From: Edaphochlamys debaryana
Taxonomy: Eukaryota; Chlorophyta; Chlorophyceae; Chlamydomonadales
Length of the DNA: 64,000 bases
Direction: 5' to 3'
NCBI GenBank assembly: GCA_016858145.1
Contig: JAEHOE010000009.1
Coordinates: forward strand, 992,001-1,056,000
Below the pieces are notes generated by a model that searched no databases, had not been told where the DNA came from, and saw nothing but the letters and a program-made list of their open reading frames with translations. The position numbers and the translations under genes were made by a program. Positions within the stretch are counted from its first letter, which is position 1. Every line of letters begins with the position of its first letter. Shown piece by piece: positions 36,833 to 48,622 of the stretch.

Positions 36833-39541
36833 ATGGTCTGGTCGCGGCCTCAGTTGGGCACTGGACGCTCACGCGAGCATGAGATCGACGAACGCTTGGT
36901 AAGGTCCCTGGGGTTACGCAGTAATCACCCAACTTTGTCTCCCCCCTGCCCTTACTGTGCCCTCGCCTTTCCCCGCTCCCTCTTCTCGGTTCCGCACGGT
37001 TCCGCCACCATGCATCCAGGAGGACGACACGTCCAAGCAGCTGAAGGAAGAGGAGGTCGTCAAGTTTGACAATGCAGAGGAGCTGCTGGGCCGCTTCGAG
37101 GGGCGGTCGCCCGAGGAGCTCCTGCGGGTCAATGCCCTCACGCTCACGGACAGCTCACACGATGGTGTGGAGGCCGGCGTGGTTGCAGAGCTGCTGCGCA
37201 CCACTGTCCCGCATCTGTGCAAAGTGGATCTGCGGTGCATGTACAAGGATACACGTGAGGAGGTGCTTGCAGCCGTGGCTTCCATGCCAAACCTGATGAC
37301 GCTCAGGTGGGGCGCCCCAAGCCGCCGCCAGCAGCTGCTCACTCGGGGCAGGCGGCCAGGGGGAAGGGGCAGACGGGGACGAGGTTACGCGAAAAGCAAG
37401 GGGCCAGGGGTGGCGGCCAGGGGTGGCCGCCAGGTCATCCCTGCATGCGGCCCCTTTTCGTCCGCTCGCATGCGCTGTGACGCCCCTCACCCAGCTTTTC
37501 GCCTGGCCTTGCTGTGTGCTGCGTTCTTTATCCTGGCCTGAAGACACGTTCCTCTCCTCCTCCTGCCCATCAGACTGCCCGGCTTCGACCACGTCGAGGG
37601 TCTGACGGCGCTGACCTCCCTCGCGTCCCTTGAGCTGGTCAATTGCAGTGACTTGGGCGACTTTTGCATTAACCGTTCAAGGCCAAGGCCCTCCGCCGCC
37701 TCACCAGCCTCAAGACTCTAACGATTGAGCAGCTCAAGTGAGTAGACCGTCATGCACGCCCAAGGTTCAAATGAGGGGAGTTGTCGAGGGGTGACGCTTG
37801 CCATGAAGGTGGGGTAGCAAGCTCGAGGGCTCCGTTCCACGCAGCGATGCTGAGTACGTGGTGCCGGCCTGGGCGGCTGGGGAAGCGCACCGCAAGCCGG
37901 TGCGGCTGCTGCTGGACTACGCACCCAAGAGCCTGGAGAAGGTGGAGCTGGGGACTGTGGCCCTGGCGGAGGACCCTGACGACTTGGATGGCTTGGAGCT
38001 TGAGATCAACGTGCTGATGACGCTGCGGAAGGGGTCTCTGGTCGCAATGGAGGTGGCGAGCCTGGGGAGCCGCCCGGCAATGCTGCTGGAGCAGGTGCGG
38101 CCCGAGCAGCCGTCAGCGAGTCGTTTTGGCACTGGCGCGTGAGGACCGAGTCATTTGAAGTCCGGTAACCTCGGAAGTCAGTCACAAGCGCGGCTGCCCG
38201 ACCCGTCGCTCTGTCAAGGCTACGGTCACTGCTCTCCCCTTGTCTCCCCTTACACAGGTGCCGGCCTCCCGTGCCATCCCCTACCGCAGGTCTTGGCATC
38301 CCGTGCCGCGCCCAAGGGGCGCCTGCCGCTGCTGCGGTACAGGAAGGAGGACAAGTGGGGGGCCTTCGAGGCCGGGACCGAGGGCAGGTACTGGCGGCGA
38401 CTGCTGGCTCGGTGCGACCGGGTGGAGGACGCCGAGGGGCGCCCTTCGGTGGTAGAGCTGGAGGAGGGCGACGACGGGGACAGCGCGGAAGAGGAGCGGA
38501 GCGAGGTGGAGAGTGAGGTGGATGATGACAAAGACGACCAACCGAGCTTCAAGGCAGAGGAGGTGAAGGCCGAGGTGAGCCTGGGAGCGGCCAGGCACAG
38601 CCGGGACCCTGGTTCCGTGTTGCCTCCAGGACAGCACCGTGGCGGGGGTCAGGGTAGTGGCTTGCTCGGGGGCCCAGTTGCCCAACCCTATGTGGCCTGC
38701 TGCCCTCTTGCCACAGGCACCGACTGTGCGGCGGCCAAGCGCGGAGGCAAGGCGGGAGGAGGCATCCGGCCTTGACATGGAGCCACCGGCCCAGCCATTG
38801 GCGCCCCTGGCGTGTCCACTGCTTCCCTGCATCAAGCCGGACCCGGACGCTGAGCCGCCGGCCGAGCTGGGCCCGGGCCCGATCGGGCCCATCCCGGGCC
38901 CACTGCTGTCGCCGGACCAACCGCCCGTGCCCATCAAGACCGAGCCCGGCACGGCCCCCGGCGAGGCGCGGTTCTCCCACGTGTGGTCGCTGCCGTACGA
39001 TGCGGCTGAGCTGGCGGCGCTGCGGCGGCGCTACCTGGAGCCGCGCGTGGTGACGGTTGAGATTTCCTCCGCCACGCGGAGTGGGGCCGTGCGGATGAGC
39101 AGCAAGCAGCGCAAGTGCAGGCCGGCGGCGGAGCAGAGCTATGAGCGCCTGTGGCCGCACCTGCAGAGCCTGAGCGAGGACGTGGATGAGGAGGCGGCGG
39201 CAGCTGCGGGGGGTGGGGGCGCCGCCGGGGCACCCTCGGCGCTGGCGGCGGCGCTGCTGGCGGCGCTGCGCATTCTGCGGGCGTACGAGGCGGCGTGCGG
39301 CCTAGACGCAGCCCCACGCGACGCCGCGCTGAGCCGAGTGCTGCCCGCGTACGGCGCGGAGGTGACAGCGGCCCGCAACGCCGCTGCGGAGGTGACAGCG
39401 GCCCGCAACGCCGCTGCGGAGGTGACGTCGGCTGAGATGCTGGACCTGACGGCCGAGGAGATTGACGTGGAGGCGTATGTGCTGCAGGAGTGGCCGGCGG
39501 AGGTGGTGGCGAGGGTGGCGGTGAAGCGGGAGGCCGCGTAG
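36833..39541 (+). pseudogene. LRR-like protein, copy 1, with a 1-nt frameshift
   Basis: Function unknown; relative of RNI/LRR proteins. Exons: 36833-36898, 37020-37306, 37574-37737, 37845-38094, 38290-38574, 38717-39541. Compared with copy 2 (40713-43348), exon 3 is 164 nt instead of 165. The bases CGTT-CAAGG face CGCTGCAAGG near 37676. The deletion shifts DFCINR into a wrong frame and reaches a TAA near 37720, while the downstream exons stay open in the original frame. The conserved LRR-type strands are PHLCKVDLRCM and LASLELVNCSDLGDFC. These are followed by an acidic exon and a C-terminal exon almost identical to copy 2. The TGTAA present after copy 2 is missing at the matching position (near 39795). 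It is a recent pseudogene, or a sequencing error in an otherwise 625-aa gene. Confidence 0.65.
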
Positions 39542-40712
39542 ACAAGGGGGGAGCGGGTGGGGGCTTCACGGGGCAGCGAGGCAGCGACGAGCGAGGCAGC
39601 GCGTTTCTCAAGTGCGAAATGCCGTGTCAGCCGTAGCAGACGGGGAGGTGTGGGCGGGCCAGGAGCGCGGCAGTAGAGTGGGTTGCAGCAGGAGGGGGCG
39701 GCTCGGACGGACGCTGCTCATAGGAGGGCGTGGGCCGGGGCGGGAGGCCGTGCAAAGTAGGGAAGGGAGGAATGTGTGGGAGGCGGGAAAGTACTTCAAG
39801 CAGGATGCATCGAATGCTGAAGGAGGCCGTGTAGCTAGGCGGGGGCAGGGGCGGCACTCGATGGGCGAACACGCAGGGAGGTGGCACAGCGGGTTGCCCC
39901 CCAGAGTGCCAAGCAGGATGCGTTGGAAGCAGAAGCACGAAGCATGTACACAGGACAGAGCGGGTGGGAGGGATAGACTAGCGAGGCAGTTGATTAGGGT
40001 TGACAGTACAAGCACGTTCTGCGTGATAAGGCCATGCAAGGCAGGCAGTGGCATGGCGGGCTGCTGGCATGCGGCCGTGCGAGGGATGTCTGGGGAGAAG
40101 AGGCGGACATATGAAGATCTGGCAGGGCCGCAGCGGGGTGGTCCGAACTTGGGGGAGGAAGCTCTGCATCGGGTTTGTCACGCGGGTTTGTGCCGCGATT
40201 GCCGCCCCCTCCCTGCCCAACCCCGTGATTCAGAGCTGACCATACGTGCCGTACATGGGCTGAGTCCAGTGCAGGGCAGAGTCGACGCCCAACTGGGCGC
40301 CCAACGGGGCTCGGGGGTGCTGTGCTCGCAGGGGCCGTGCAGCGTAGTCCGGACGACGACGAAGGGGGATGCAGCTGAACGCAACTAGGCTGTGCGCAAC
40401 GCAACAGAAAGAGGGAGAGGCAGAGCGACAGGCAGGAGCAAGCAGCCGCACGGGTGATCCTCGGGGCTCGGGGGTCGCGGTTTCGTCCGGCGTGTCGAGC
40501 GCGAGATCCCCACACTTGTGCCACACTATGTATTTGACAGTTGCTACATCATAAGACGTGCAACCGCGATCACACACTTACTCGCCTCCCGCAATTTCGT
40601 GGAGTTCGGACCCTATAAGCTATACGGGAAGAGCCAAGTCCTGAGGTCGCTAGTCCTGACTGCAGTATCCTGTGAGCGTCAGCAAAGAGCTGCAGCCGGC
40701 CAGGGACCCACG
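39542..40712. other. Spacer between the LRR-like copies
   Basis: 3' flank of copy 1, which aligns in part with the 3' flank of copy 2 (shared GGGAGGCGGGA and GCAGGATGCA blocks, here without TGTAA), and the promoter of copy 2. No other gene is seen. Confidence 0.6.
40614..40619 (+). promoter_or_regulatory. Possible TATA box of LRR-like copy 2
   Basis: TATAAG, 99 bp upstream of the ATG at 40713. Position and composition are suitable; otherwise unsupported. Confidence 0.4.
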
Positions 40713-43348
40713 ATGGGCGGGATGTTCCTGGCGAGCGATGACCCAGACGACGTTGATAATATGTTTGACCAAGAGGAGGAGGACAGCGACGACGACAACG
40801 ACTCACTTGGCTCCGACGCTGCAGAGGTACGCTTCCCGCCCCGCACAACGCAACCCCTTCCGCGCCGTCGCCCGTGCCCACCTGCACCAGCCCCTTGCTA
40901 GGGCGGCCCCACGCGCCACCTTGATGCAAACCCAGGCATTCATTGTACGTACGAGGCATGGCCCTCTCTCCCTTGCATTTCGCTCAAAACAGGAGGACGA
41001 GGCGGCTATGTCTGAGGGCGGTCACACGGACGAGGAGGTGGATGCCGAAGACCTACGGCGCCCCTCCGACTTGCTGCGGCGTTTCAAGAAGCGCTCAATG
41101 AAGCAACTGCAGCGCATTCACTCCCTGTCGCTAGTTGAGGAGGATCACGACGAGAAGATGGAGGCGGAGGTGGTGGCCAAGCTCCTGCGCACCCGCCTCC
41201 CTCACCTGCGGAAGCTCGAGCTGCGGTGCCTGCGCAGTGAGAGCAAGGAGCTTCAGGAGGCCCTTGCGTGCATGCCCAACCTCGATACGCTCAGGTGAGA
41301 GCGCTCGGACCCGTGACCCGCCCCCACCTGACGTACGACATCTGCAGCCGCCATGCAGGGCTGCAAGCAAACCTGGATGCGCCGCCATCCCTGCACTCGG
41401 CCGCACGGAACATACCGGTATCCCGTACCTCCCCTCCCCCTGCCCGCCAGCATACCGGGGTTCACCCACGTCAGCGGCCTGCCGGTCCTGACGTCCCTCA
41501 CATCCCTGGAGCTGAACAACTGCAGCGAGTTCGGAGACTTCTGCGTCCACCGCTGCAAGGCCAAGGCCCTCCGCCGCCTCACTAGCCTCAAGAAGCTCAT
41601 CGTTGAAACGCTATGGTGAGCACCGACACGTCTTGCAAAGAGCAATGCGTGCGTTTCTCGTGTAGGTCAAGTACGGTAGCAAGGCCGCCTGACCTGCCAT
41701 GCTCCTTCCCTCTGCAGCGACAAGGAGCACGCGCTACCGGCCTGGATGCTTGGGGAGGTGCACCGCAAGCCGGTGCGGCTGCTGCTGGACTATGCACCCA
41801 AGAGCCTCGAGACGCTCGAGCTTGGACACGTTTTGCTGACGAGGAGCGAGAGCGACTACAACACGGTCGACGCCCTCGGCGTCATCATCTCGCTGCGGCA
41901 GGGGTCTCTGATCTCGATGGAAGTGGCGAGCCTGGGCAGCGACCCGCCGCTGCTACTGGAACAGGTGGGTGGGCGCTGAAACGCATGGCACGGAGGCAAA
42001 GGCAGAGCGCAGGTGGGAGCACAGGCGGCCTAGCATGGCTGCCCAATCGGTCACTGTGGCAAGATCACATGTGTTGCGCCCCGTGCCATCGCCTACCGCA
42101 GGTCTTGGCCTCCCGTGCCGCGCCCAAGGGGCGCCTGCCGCTGCTGCGGTACAGAAAGGAGGACCAGTGGGGGGGCTTCGCCGCCGGGGCTTATGCCCGG
42201 CGGTGGCGGCGGGCCCTCATTCGGTGCGACAGGGTGGAGGACGGCGAGGGGCGACCGCTGGTGGTGACGCTGGAGGAGGGCGACGAGGGGAAGGGCGAGG
42301 AGGAGGAGGAGGAAGACGAGGAGGAGATCAGCGAGGAGGAGAGCGAGGAACCCATCGACATGGACATCAAAGCGGAGGTCAAGGCAGAGGAGGTGAAGGC
42401 CGAGGTGAGCCTGGGAGCGGCCGGGCAAAGCCGGGACCCTGGTTCCGTGTTGCCCCCAGGACAGCACCGATGAGGGGTTCAGGGCTAGTGGCTTGCTCCG
42501 TGCCCCCGTTGCCCGAACCTATGTGGCATGCCCTCTTGCCTCAGGCCCCGGCGGCGCCGACTGTGCCGCGGCCAAGCGCGGAGGCAAGGCGGGATGAGGC
42601 ATCCGGCCTTGACGTGGACCCGCCGGCCCAGCCATCAGCGCCCCTGGCGGGCCCCCTGCTCCCCCTCATCAAGCCGGACCCGGACGATGAGCCCCAGGAC
42701 GAGCTGGGCCCGGGCCCGCTCGGGCCCCTCACGGGCCCACTGCTGTCCCCGGACCAACCGCCCATGCCCATCAAGGCCGAGCCGGGTACGGCCCCCGGCG
42801 AGGCGCGCTTCACTCACGTGTGGTTGCTGCCGTACGATGCGGCTGAGCTGGCGGCGCTGCGGCGGCGCTACCTGGAGCCGCGCGTGGTGACGGTTGAGAT
42901 TTCCTCCGCCACGCGGAGTGGGGCCGTGCGGATGAGCAGCAAGCAGCGCAAGTGCAGGCCGGCGGCGGAGCAGAGCTATGAGCGTCTGTGGCCCCACCTG
43001 CAGCGCCTGAGCGAGGACGGGGATGAGGAGGCGGCGGCGGCTGCGGGGGGTGGAGGCGCCGCCGGGGCACCCTCGGCGCTGGCGGCGGCGCTGCTGGCGG
43101 CGCTGCGCATTCTGCGGGCGTACGAGGCGGCGTGCGGCCTAGACGCAGCCCCACGCGACGCCGCGCTGAGCCGAGTGCTGCCCGCGTACGGCGCGGAGGT
43201 GACAGCGGCCCGCAACGCCGCTGCGGAGGTGACCTCGGCTGAGGTGCTTGACATGACGGCTGAGGAGATTGACGTGGAGGCGTATGTGCTGCAGCAGTGG
43301 CCGGCGGAGGTGGTGGCGAGGGTGGCGGTGAAGCGGGAGGCCGTGTAG
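40713..43348 (+). CDS. LRR-like protein, copy 2 (intact)
   Basis: Unknown function. Six exons give 644 aa: 40713-40826, 40993-41294, 41451-41615, 41718-41964, 42102-42404, 42545-43348, all in phase. Order: an acidic N-terminus (EEEDSDDDNDS), then LRR-type repeats (LPHLRKLELRCL, LTSLTSLELNNCSEFGDFC, LRRLTSLKKLIV), then a conserved block HRKPVRLLLDYAPKSLETLE. Next comes a basic block GRLPLLRYRKED, a highly acidic stretch, and a C-terminal exon with ISSATRSGAVRMSSKQRKC and an Ala-rich helix. Several psi-K-x-E/D sites of SUMO type cluster here (IKAE, VKAE twice, IKPD, IKAE, VKRE). The acidic and Pro-rich composition suggests a nuclear or regulatory role, but that is inference. The start ATG is chosen because the first exon ends exactly in phase. 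Confidence 0.75.
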
Positions 43349-45424
43349 ACAAGGGGGCCTCCAAGGGGCCATTGTGAGTGGCATTGCAGGGGGGTGGCAT
43401 GGCGGCCTGCCGGTATGCGGCTGTGTGCAACTTAGGGAAGGTAGGGATGGGAGGCGGGATGACTTGTAAAGCAGGATGCACGCTGTAGAGGGCGGGTTGG
43501 CGAGAGTGAGTACCAAGCAGGATGCGTCGGAACCCGAGGTGGACGACGAGGGAGGCCACTTTCTGTGTACCGGTAGCAAGGGAAGCCAGAGTGTTCCAAG
43601 GCCGGAACTGCACGCGGGGTTGCAGCAGGGGTAGGCAGAGCAAGCTACGGCTATGAGCGGGTGCTATTCTCCGCTCTCTTGCGGCTAGTGACTACTTGGT
43701 TTGACGAAAGTGAGGGCAGGCTTGCTCGTGAGCATTGGACGTGTGTGTAGAGCGGTTGAGAGGGTTGAGAGGGTTGAGAGCGGCAAGACTGAGAGGGGTC
43801 CGAAAGGTGTTGGGCTGCCTGTTTCCGGCCTGGAGAAGCAGAGGGATGCTCGTGTACGGAAGCCATCAGGGGAATGTTGGCGCGGCGGAGAGGGCAGGTG
43901 TGTGCTTGCAGCGTTTCTCCCGAGTCTCCGGCGGGTGTGGTGGGGTCTGACGCCAGGGCGGGCGAAGCGGCGGTGTGTCTCAGCCTACGTGGCTGGGGCT
44001 GTGTGAGGCGTCGGGAAGTGTTGAGGCAGGGTCGAGGTGCAAGGCAGGCGTTTAGAGGGACTAGGCATGCTGGATGCTGCCGTATACTTATCCCGTGTAC
44101 AACGCACCCGGCATGCCTAAGAGGGACGGATGCTACCGTGGGACGATCTGGGCATACCGGCACTCCCAGGTCAAGGGGTGAGAGGCCGGTACGGTAAGCC
44201 TCACGGTGCCTTGGTGGCTGGGTGGTGCTAGCGCAGTGCTGGGTCACGCCAGCGAAGACCGATCACCATGCGCGCAGCCGTTACAGTTTCGCCACCGTGT
44301 TGCGGCACCGCTTCACTTGGGCGGTAGTGGGACTCGGGGCTTGGTCCCCAAAAATTGCCGGTAGCAGGTAGCAGGACAAAATGAATATAGTGATAAGAAC
44401 AAGGGAATCCTATCGGGGCTGGCCGTCTGGGCTCCTGCGGCGTTGCAACCGGTCCGTTGTCCCCGACATGAGAATCCTGCACTCGCGCGGCCCCCCGCCG
44501 AGAATCCCCAGAGCAAAAGAGAGAGCCTCCTGCCGTCCGCCTGTCCGCCCGGCCCACGTCCGCTTTGCTCGCCCCACGCCCAATGCATGCGGCCGACGCA
44601 CATCCGCTGTACCGGTACGCCCCACACCTGCCCACCACGCACCACCACACAAGCACACACCCAAAACGCAAGCGCCCCACTAGAAGCCCGACAGTGAGCC
44701 CATGCAAATCTGCAGTGTTGGTTCTTCAGCCTCGGCATTCCGGACTATGGTCATATCCAGTCAGTGCTGGCTCACCCCACTACCCATTGCCTGTTGCAAG
44801 AGCACGTGTTCGGGGTTGAAACTCCCTCCTATCATCGGTCTAGCGACTAGTCTACCGGTATCTGAACCCTCTCTTAGGTATCTGACCATCCTTTCATCCC
44901 TCTACTCCCACCCCTGAACCTGTACGCGTCCTTCGACGACCCCGTAGCTCCCCGGCTGCGACAGCAGCACGCCCACCCCGTCCGCCATGCAACGCACCCC
45001 CCCTCGACCCGCCCCGACCCACACTGCCTCCACCCTGCCTCTTCCGTTCCCCCTCGCTGCCTCCCGCCACAGCCCGCCGCTCCCTCCCCCCTCCAGAGCT
45101 ACCAGACGCTGCTGCCCCTTCCCCTCCATCCTCCTCCTCCCGCTCGCCACCGCTCCACTTGCTTCCGCCGGTGCACGCACTCGAGGCCCTCCAGGCTCCA
45201 GGCGTCCCACGGCGCAGCCCCTCCACACTCCCCGCTCCAGGAACGTCTGCTGGTGTACGCCTGGCAGGCGCTCAGGTCCTCCCGTGGTGCCTCCTCCCCG
45301 GCCCTCGAATGCCTCCCGATGCTGCTCCCGCCGTAGCCTGCTCGCTTCCGATCGTGCCTGCAGATGCGCAGACGGCCCTCCAGGACCACCCCGGCGCGGC
45401 CCCTCTTCCCCACTTCCCCGGCCC
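43349..45424. other. Convergent intergenic region
   Basis: 3' flanks of LRR-like copy 2 and PEX16. A minus-strand TGTAA (TTACA at 44281-44285) is the only signal seen for PEX16, far from its stop. From about 45090 to 45424 there are degenerate C-rich repeats with GCTCCCGC and GGTGTACG blocks that recall the PEX16 terminal exon. No other gene is supported. Confidence 0.5.
43465..43469 (+). terminator. Poly(A) signal TGTAA of LRR-like copy 2
   Basis: TGTAA about 115 bp after the stop. The aligned position in copy 1 lacks it. Confidence 0.6.
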
Positions 45425-48400
45425 TCAGTTGCTCCCGCTGGTGTACGTGTAGTAGGCGGTGAAGGTCTCCGCCAGGCCGTACGCGTAGTCCGTGGCGAGG
45501 CCCAGCAGGGGCACGCGCCGCGTGGCGTTACGCAGGCCAGACAGCCAGGAGCTGCGAGGGGTGGGGTGGGGTGGGGGGCATGGGATGGGGTGGGATTACT
45601 GGGTGTGGAGCGGGGTCGAGGGGTGGTCGGGTCAGGTTGGTGCCAATCGGTTCGCCATGGCCAGGCGCTGGAGTGGGTAGGATGGAGGCACGCGCGGCAC
45701 TGGACTGACCCGGCATCGAACGGGGACGCCCGCGGGGGCCTGCCGCCATCCCTCCACACACACACACCCTCTCCCCCTCCCTCATCCCCCAGAGCCCCCG
45801 CACGCACAGCGTGGTCGCCTCCAGGAAGGGGCTGCGCAGGGCGTAGAGCACCAGCTTGCGCCGCCTATCGTACAGCTCCCGCTCCTCGCCCGCCGTAACG
45901 CCCGGCGCCGCCAGGGACCTCGCCAGCGCCAGACTCAGCAGCGACGTGCCGCCGCCGCCGCTGCCGCCACCGCCACCGCCGCCAGGCCCCCTGTGCGCCG
46001 CTGGTCCAGCCTTCGCCCCTGCCGCCGCCGCCGGGCCCGCGGGCGCTTCCGTGGGGCCTGCCGCGTCCGCCGCGGCAGCGGCGCCGCCAGCGGCGGCAGC
46101 GCTGGCCGCCAGGCCCTGCGCCTCCGCCGCGGCGGCGCGGGCGGCGGCGCGGGCTGCCGCCTCCGCCAGGTGCTGGCGGCCGCGGCGCTGGAAGTGGCCA
46201 CTCAGCAGGTCCATCCCAAGGCTAACCAGCCACGGCCGCCATGACTTGCGGCCGTATCTGTACGGCAGATGCGGGTGAGCCGTGAGATCGACAGCGGCCA
46301 GCCCGCAAGCCCACAGGCATAAAAGAGCAGGTACAGGAAGGAAACCACAGTCTCCTGCTGGTCTGTAGCCCCATATGAACTGGCGACAGCAGGCAAGGCA
46401 AAGACAATGTGCCCAGCTGGTTCTTCCCCTCCACTGCCGCGTCCCTACCCACCGTTTGAGCATGGAGACGTACACCACAGGCCGCCAGATGTACAGCAGC
46501 TCGGCCAGCCACAGCAAATTGCGGCCCATGTGTACGACAGGGTCCTCGTCAGCCGCCGCCGCCGCCCGGGCACGCTGCTCCCGCAGTACCCGAAGCGGCG
46601 CTCCGAAACCGCCGCCCACGCCGAACCCCGCCACCCCTGCTCCTGCCCCCGCTCCTGCCCTCGCACCCCCGGGCCCCGACCCAGATGCCGAGGGTTGGGC
46701 TTGTGACCCGCCCGCCGTTGCCCCCTGGCCGCTGGGCCGAAGCTCAGGCCATTCCCAAACGAGCGGCGGCGGCCCCGCAGGCGTCGCGGCAGCAGCACTG
46801 TCGCCGCAGCAGCGGGGGGAGGCGCCGGCGGCGGCGCAAGAGCGCAGCCGCTCCTCGTCAGCACCCCCGCCGCCGCCGCCGCCGCCACGGCTGCAGCCGT
46901 CGGCTCCGCTTCCGCCGCCGCTACTGCTGCCGCCAGCGCCCAGCCGGCATGCCGGGACGAGCCCTTGCAGCCAGCCAAACGTCTCACCCACGTACTGCCT
47001 GAGGCCGTACGCCGCCGCCGACATCACCGCCGACCCCGCCGTACCGGCCTCCGCCGGGCAGCTGCTGCCGCCGCCGCCAGCCCCACAGCTAGCCGAGGCG
47101 TCGCGTGCACAGCTAGGCCGCGCGTCGGTCACCGCGGGGGCGGAGGCGCAGGGGGAGACGGAGCGGGAGGGCGCGCGGGAGCCGTCGAGTACGGGGTCCC
47201 AGGGGCCCGCGTACTTGCTCCGGAGCCGGTCCAGGGAGGCAAGAATGTCCTACGTGGGGAGGCCGGGGGGCCGAGGGCTCAAGCATCAGGATTCGAGCCT
47301 TGAGAGGTCCCTACACGACAGCACTTCTTGCCAACCAGTGCCCTAGGCACAGCACATACCGGTATCAACGCACGCCCCGTTACGCCCTCAGGGTCGGCAC
47401 GCACACCTGCAGCCCCAGCTCGCTCTCAAACTGGTGCAGGTCGTCGGCCGAGGGCCGCCGCAGGAACATGTGCCCCGAATAGCGGGACCAGGCCGCCATC
47501 TTGAGGACCGCCCTGCGGCCGGGGTGGGGTGGGGTGGGGGCAGGAGGGGGATGTTGGTGTCGGGGTTGGGGTTGGGGTTGGGGTGAACGGGGGGAGCTGC
47601 TGGGGTCCAGAGGCACCCCCAGGTCCTAGGCTCAGGATCGAGGTGCTCGCCCCCCAACGACTGCCCCGGAGGCCTGGTATGGCTTGCGGTCAGCATCCGC
47701 GCAGCTGTCGATCAACCCTCGGGTGTACGCTACTCAGGCGTGGTTTAGGCCACGTTTGGTGGGGCTACGGCCTCCAAGGCATGGTTTTTGGCCCTGGCTC
47801 ACTTCGCCACCTCCACCGCCAGCAGCGGGCCGTAGCGGTTCATGCGCCCCGCCGACTCCAGGTACATGCCGCGCAGCTCGATGAGCGTCTCGACCTGGTG
47901 GAGACAGCGCCGCGAGACAAGGAGAAGTGACAGGGAGGGTTCAGGCGGGAATTGCCGATCGGTGGGGCGATGGCGGCAAGGGGCACAGGGCACGGGACGT
48001 CGGGACTGCTGCGAATAACCCTAGTGCATAGCGGCTGCGTGTCACAACGAACAAGGCGCCCCTGTCACGATTTGAGCGGGAGCAGCTCCGGGCTCGCAGC
48101 GCGGGAAGACAACGGCCGGCGTCGCCAGGTCAGCGAAACGCAACCGGCAACGGGTTTGGTGGCGGCCCCGACAGCGCTCGCTTGCACCGGTGCTCACATG
48201 CTCGATGGCGTCAAGCCACAGGTACTGCGGGGGCCGCGGCGTCGGCAGCGAGCCCTCCTCGAGAATGTATTGGTGCCAGAGCGAGAGCAGCCCCACGCCC
48301 GCGTGATAGGCCTCGTAGGTCGCCTCGGAGCCTCCTCCAGTAGCTCTCCCGGGGTTCCATACCGTGAAAAGCAGCAGCCAGTCCAGGTTGGACACCCAGC

Positions 48401-48464
48401 CCGGGTGCTTCTTCACCCAGTCCTTGTACGCGGTAAGCATCGTGCCAGCCTGTTTGACAGGCAT
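45425..48464 (-). CDS. PEX16: Peroxisomal membrane protein PEX16
   Basis: PEX16 acts at the ER and peroxisome membrane in peroxisomal membrane protein insertion and peroxisome formation (SSE1 in Arabidopsis). Six exons give 612 aa: 48464-48198, 47894-47803, 47512-47407, 47249-46453, 46257-45808, 45551-45425, all in phase. Family landmarks are the N-terminal YKDWVKKHPGWVSNLDWLL, YEAYHAGVGLLSLWHQYILE, RYSGHMFLRRPSADDLHQFE, LLWLAELLYIWRPVVYVSML, WRPWLVSLGMDLLSGHF and RKLVLYALRSPFLEATTL. The protein is much longer than plant or animal PEX16 (about 340-370 aa). The excess is two Gly/Ala/Ser-rich inserts, one before the LLYIWRP segment and one in exon 5. The first ATG in frame is at 48464; a second at 48440 is also possible. 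It shares a short divergent promoter with the TIC21-like gene. Confidence 0.9.
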
Positions 48465-48622
48465 AAGCTTGTTAGAGTTCGCTTCCAATGTGTTTGGTGC
48501 TCAGCAAGTCCGAAGACCAAACCCTGGATGCAACCCGCATGGCCCCGCGCACCGAGTTTAGCCCCCGCCCTACCTGTCGCTATCGACTACTTACTCCCTC
48601 TCCTGCACCCATACCTCTCATC
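48465..48622. promoter_or_regulatory. Compact bidirectional promoter, PEX16 / TIC21-like
   Basis: Only 158 bp separate the two divergent start codons, which must hold both 5' UTRs and core promoters. No TATA box is visible. Confidence 0.6.

Noticed and set aside
43700..44200. Possible extra gene between LRR-like copy 2 and PEX16
   Set aside because: Only short open frames, no splice-phase-consistent exons and no recognisable motif.
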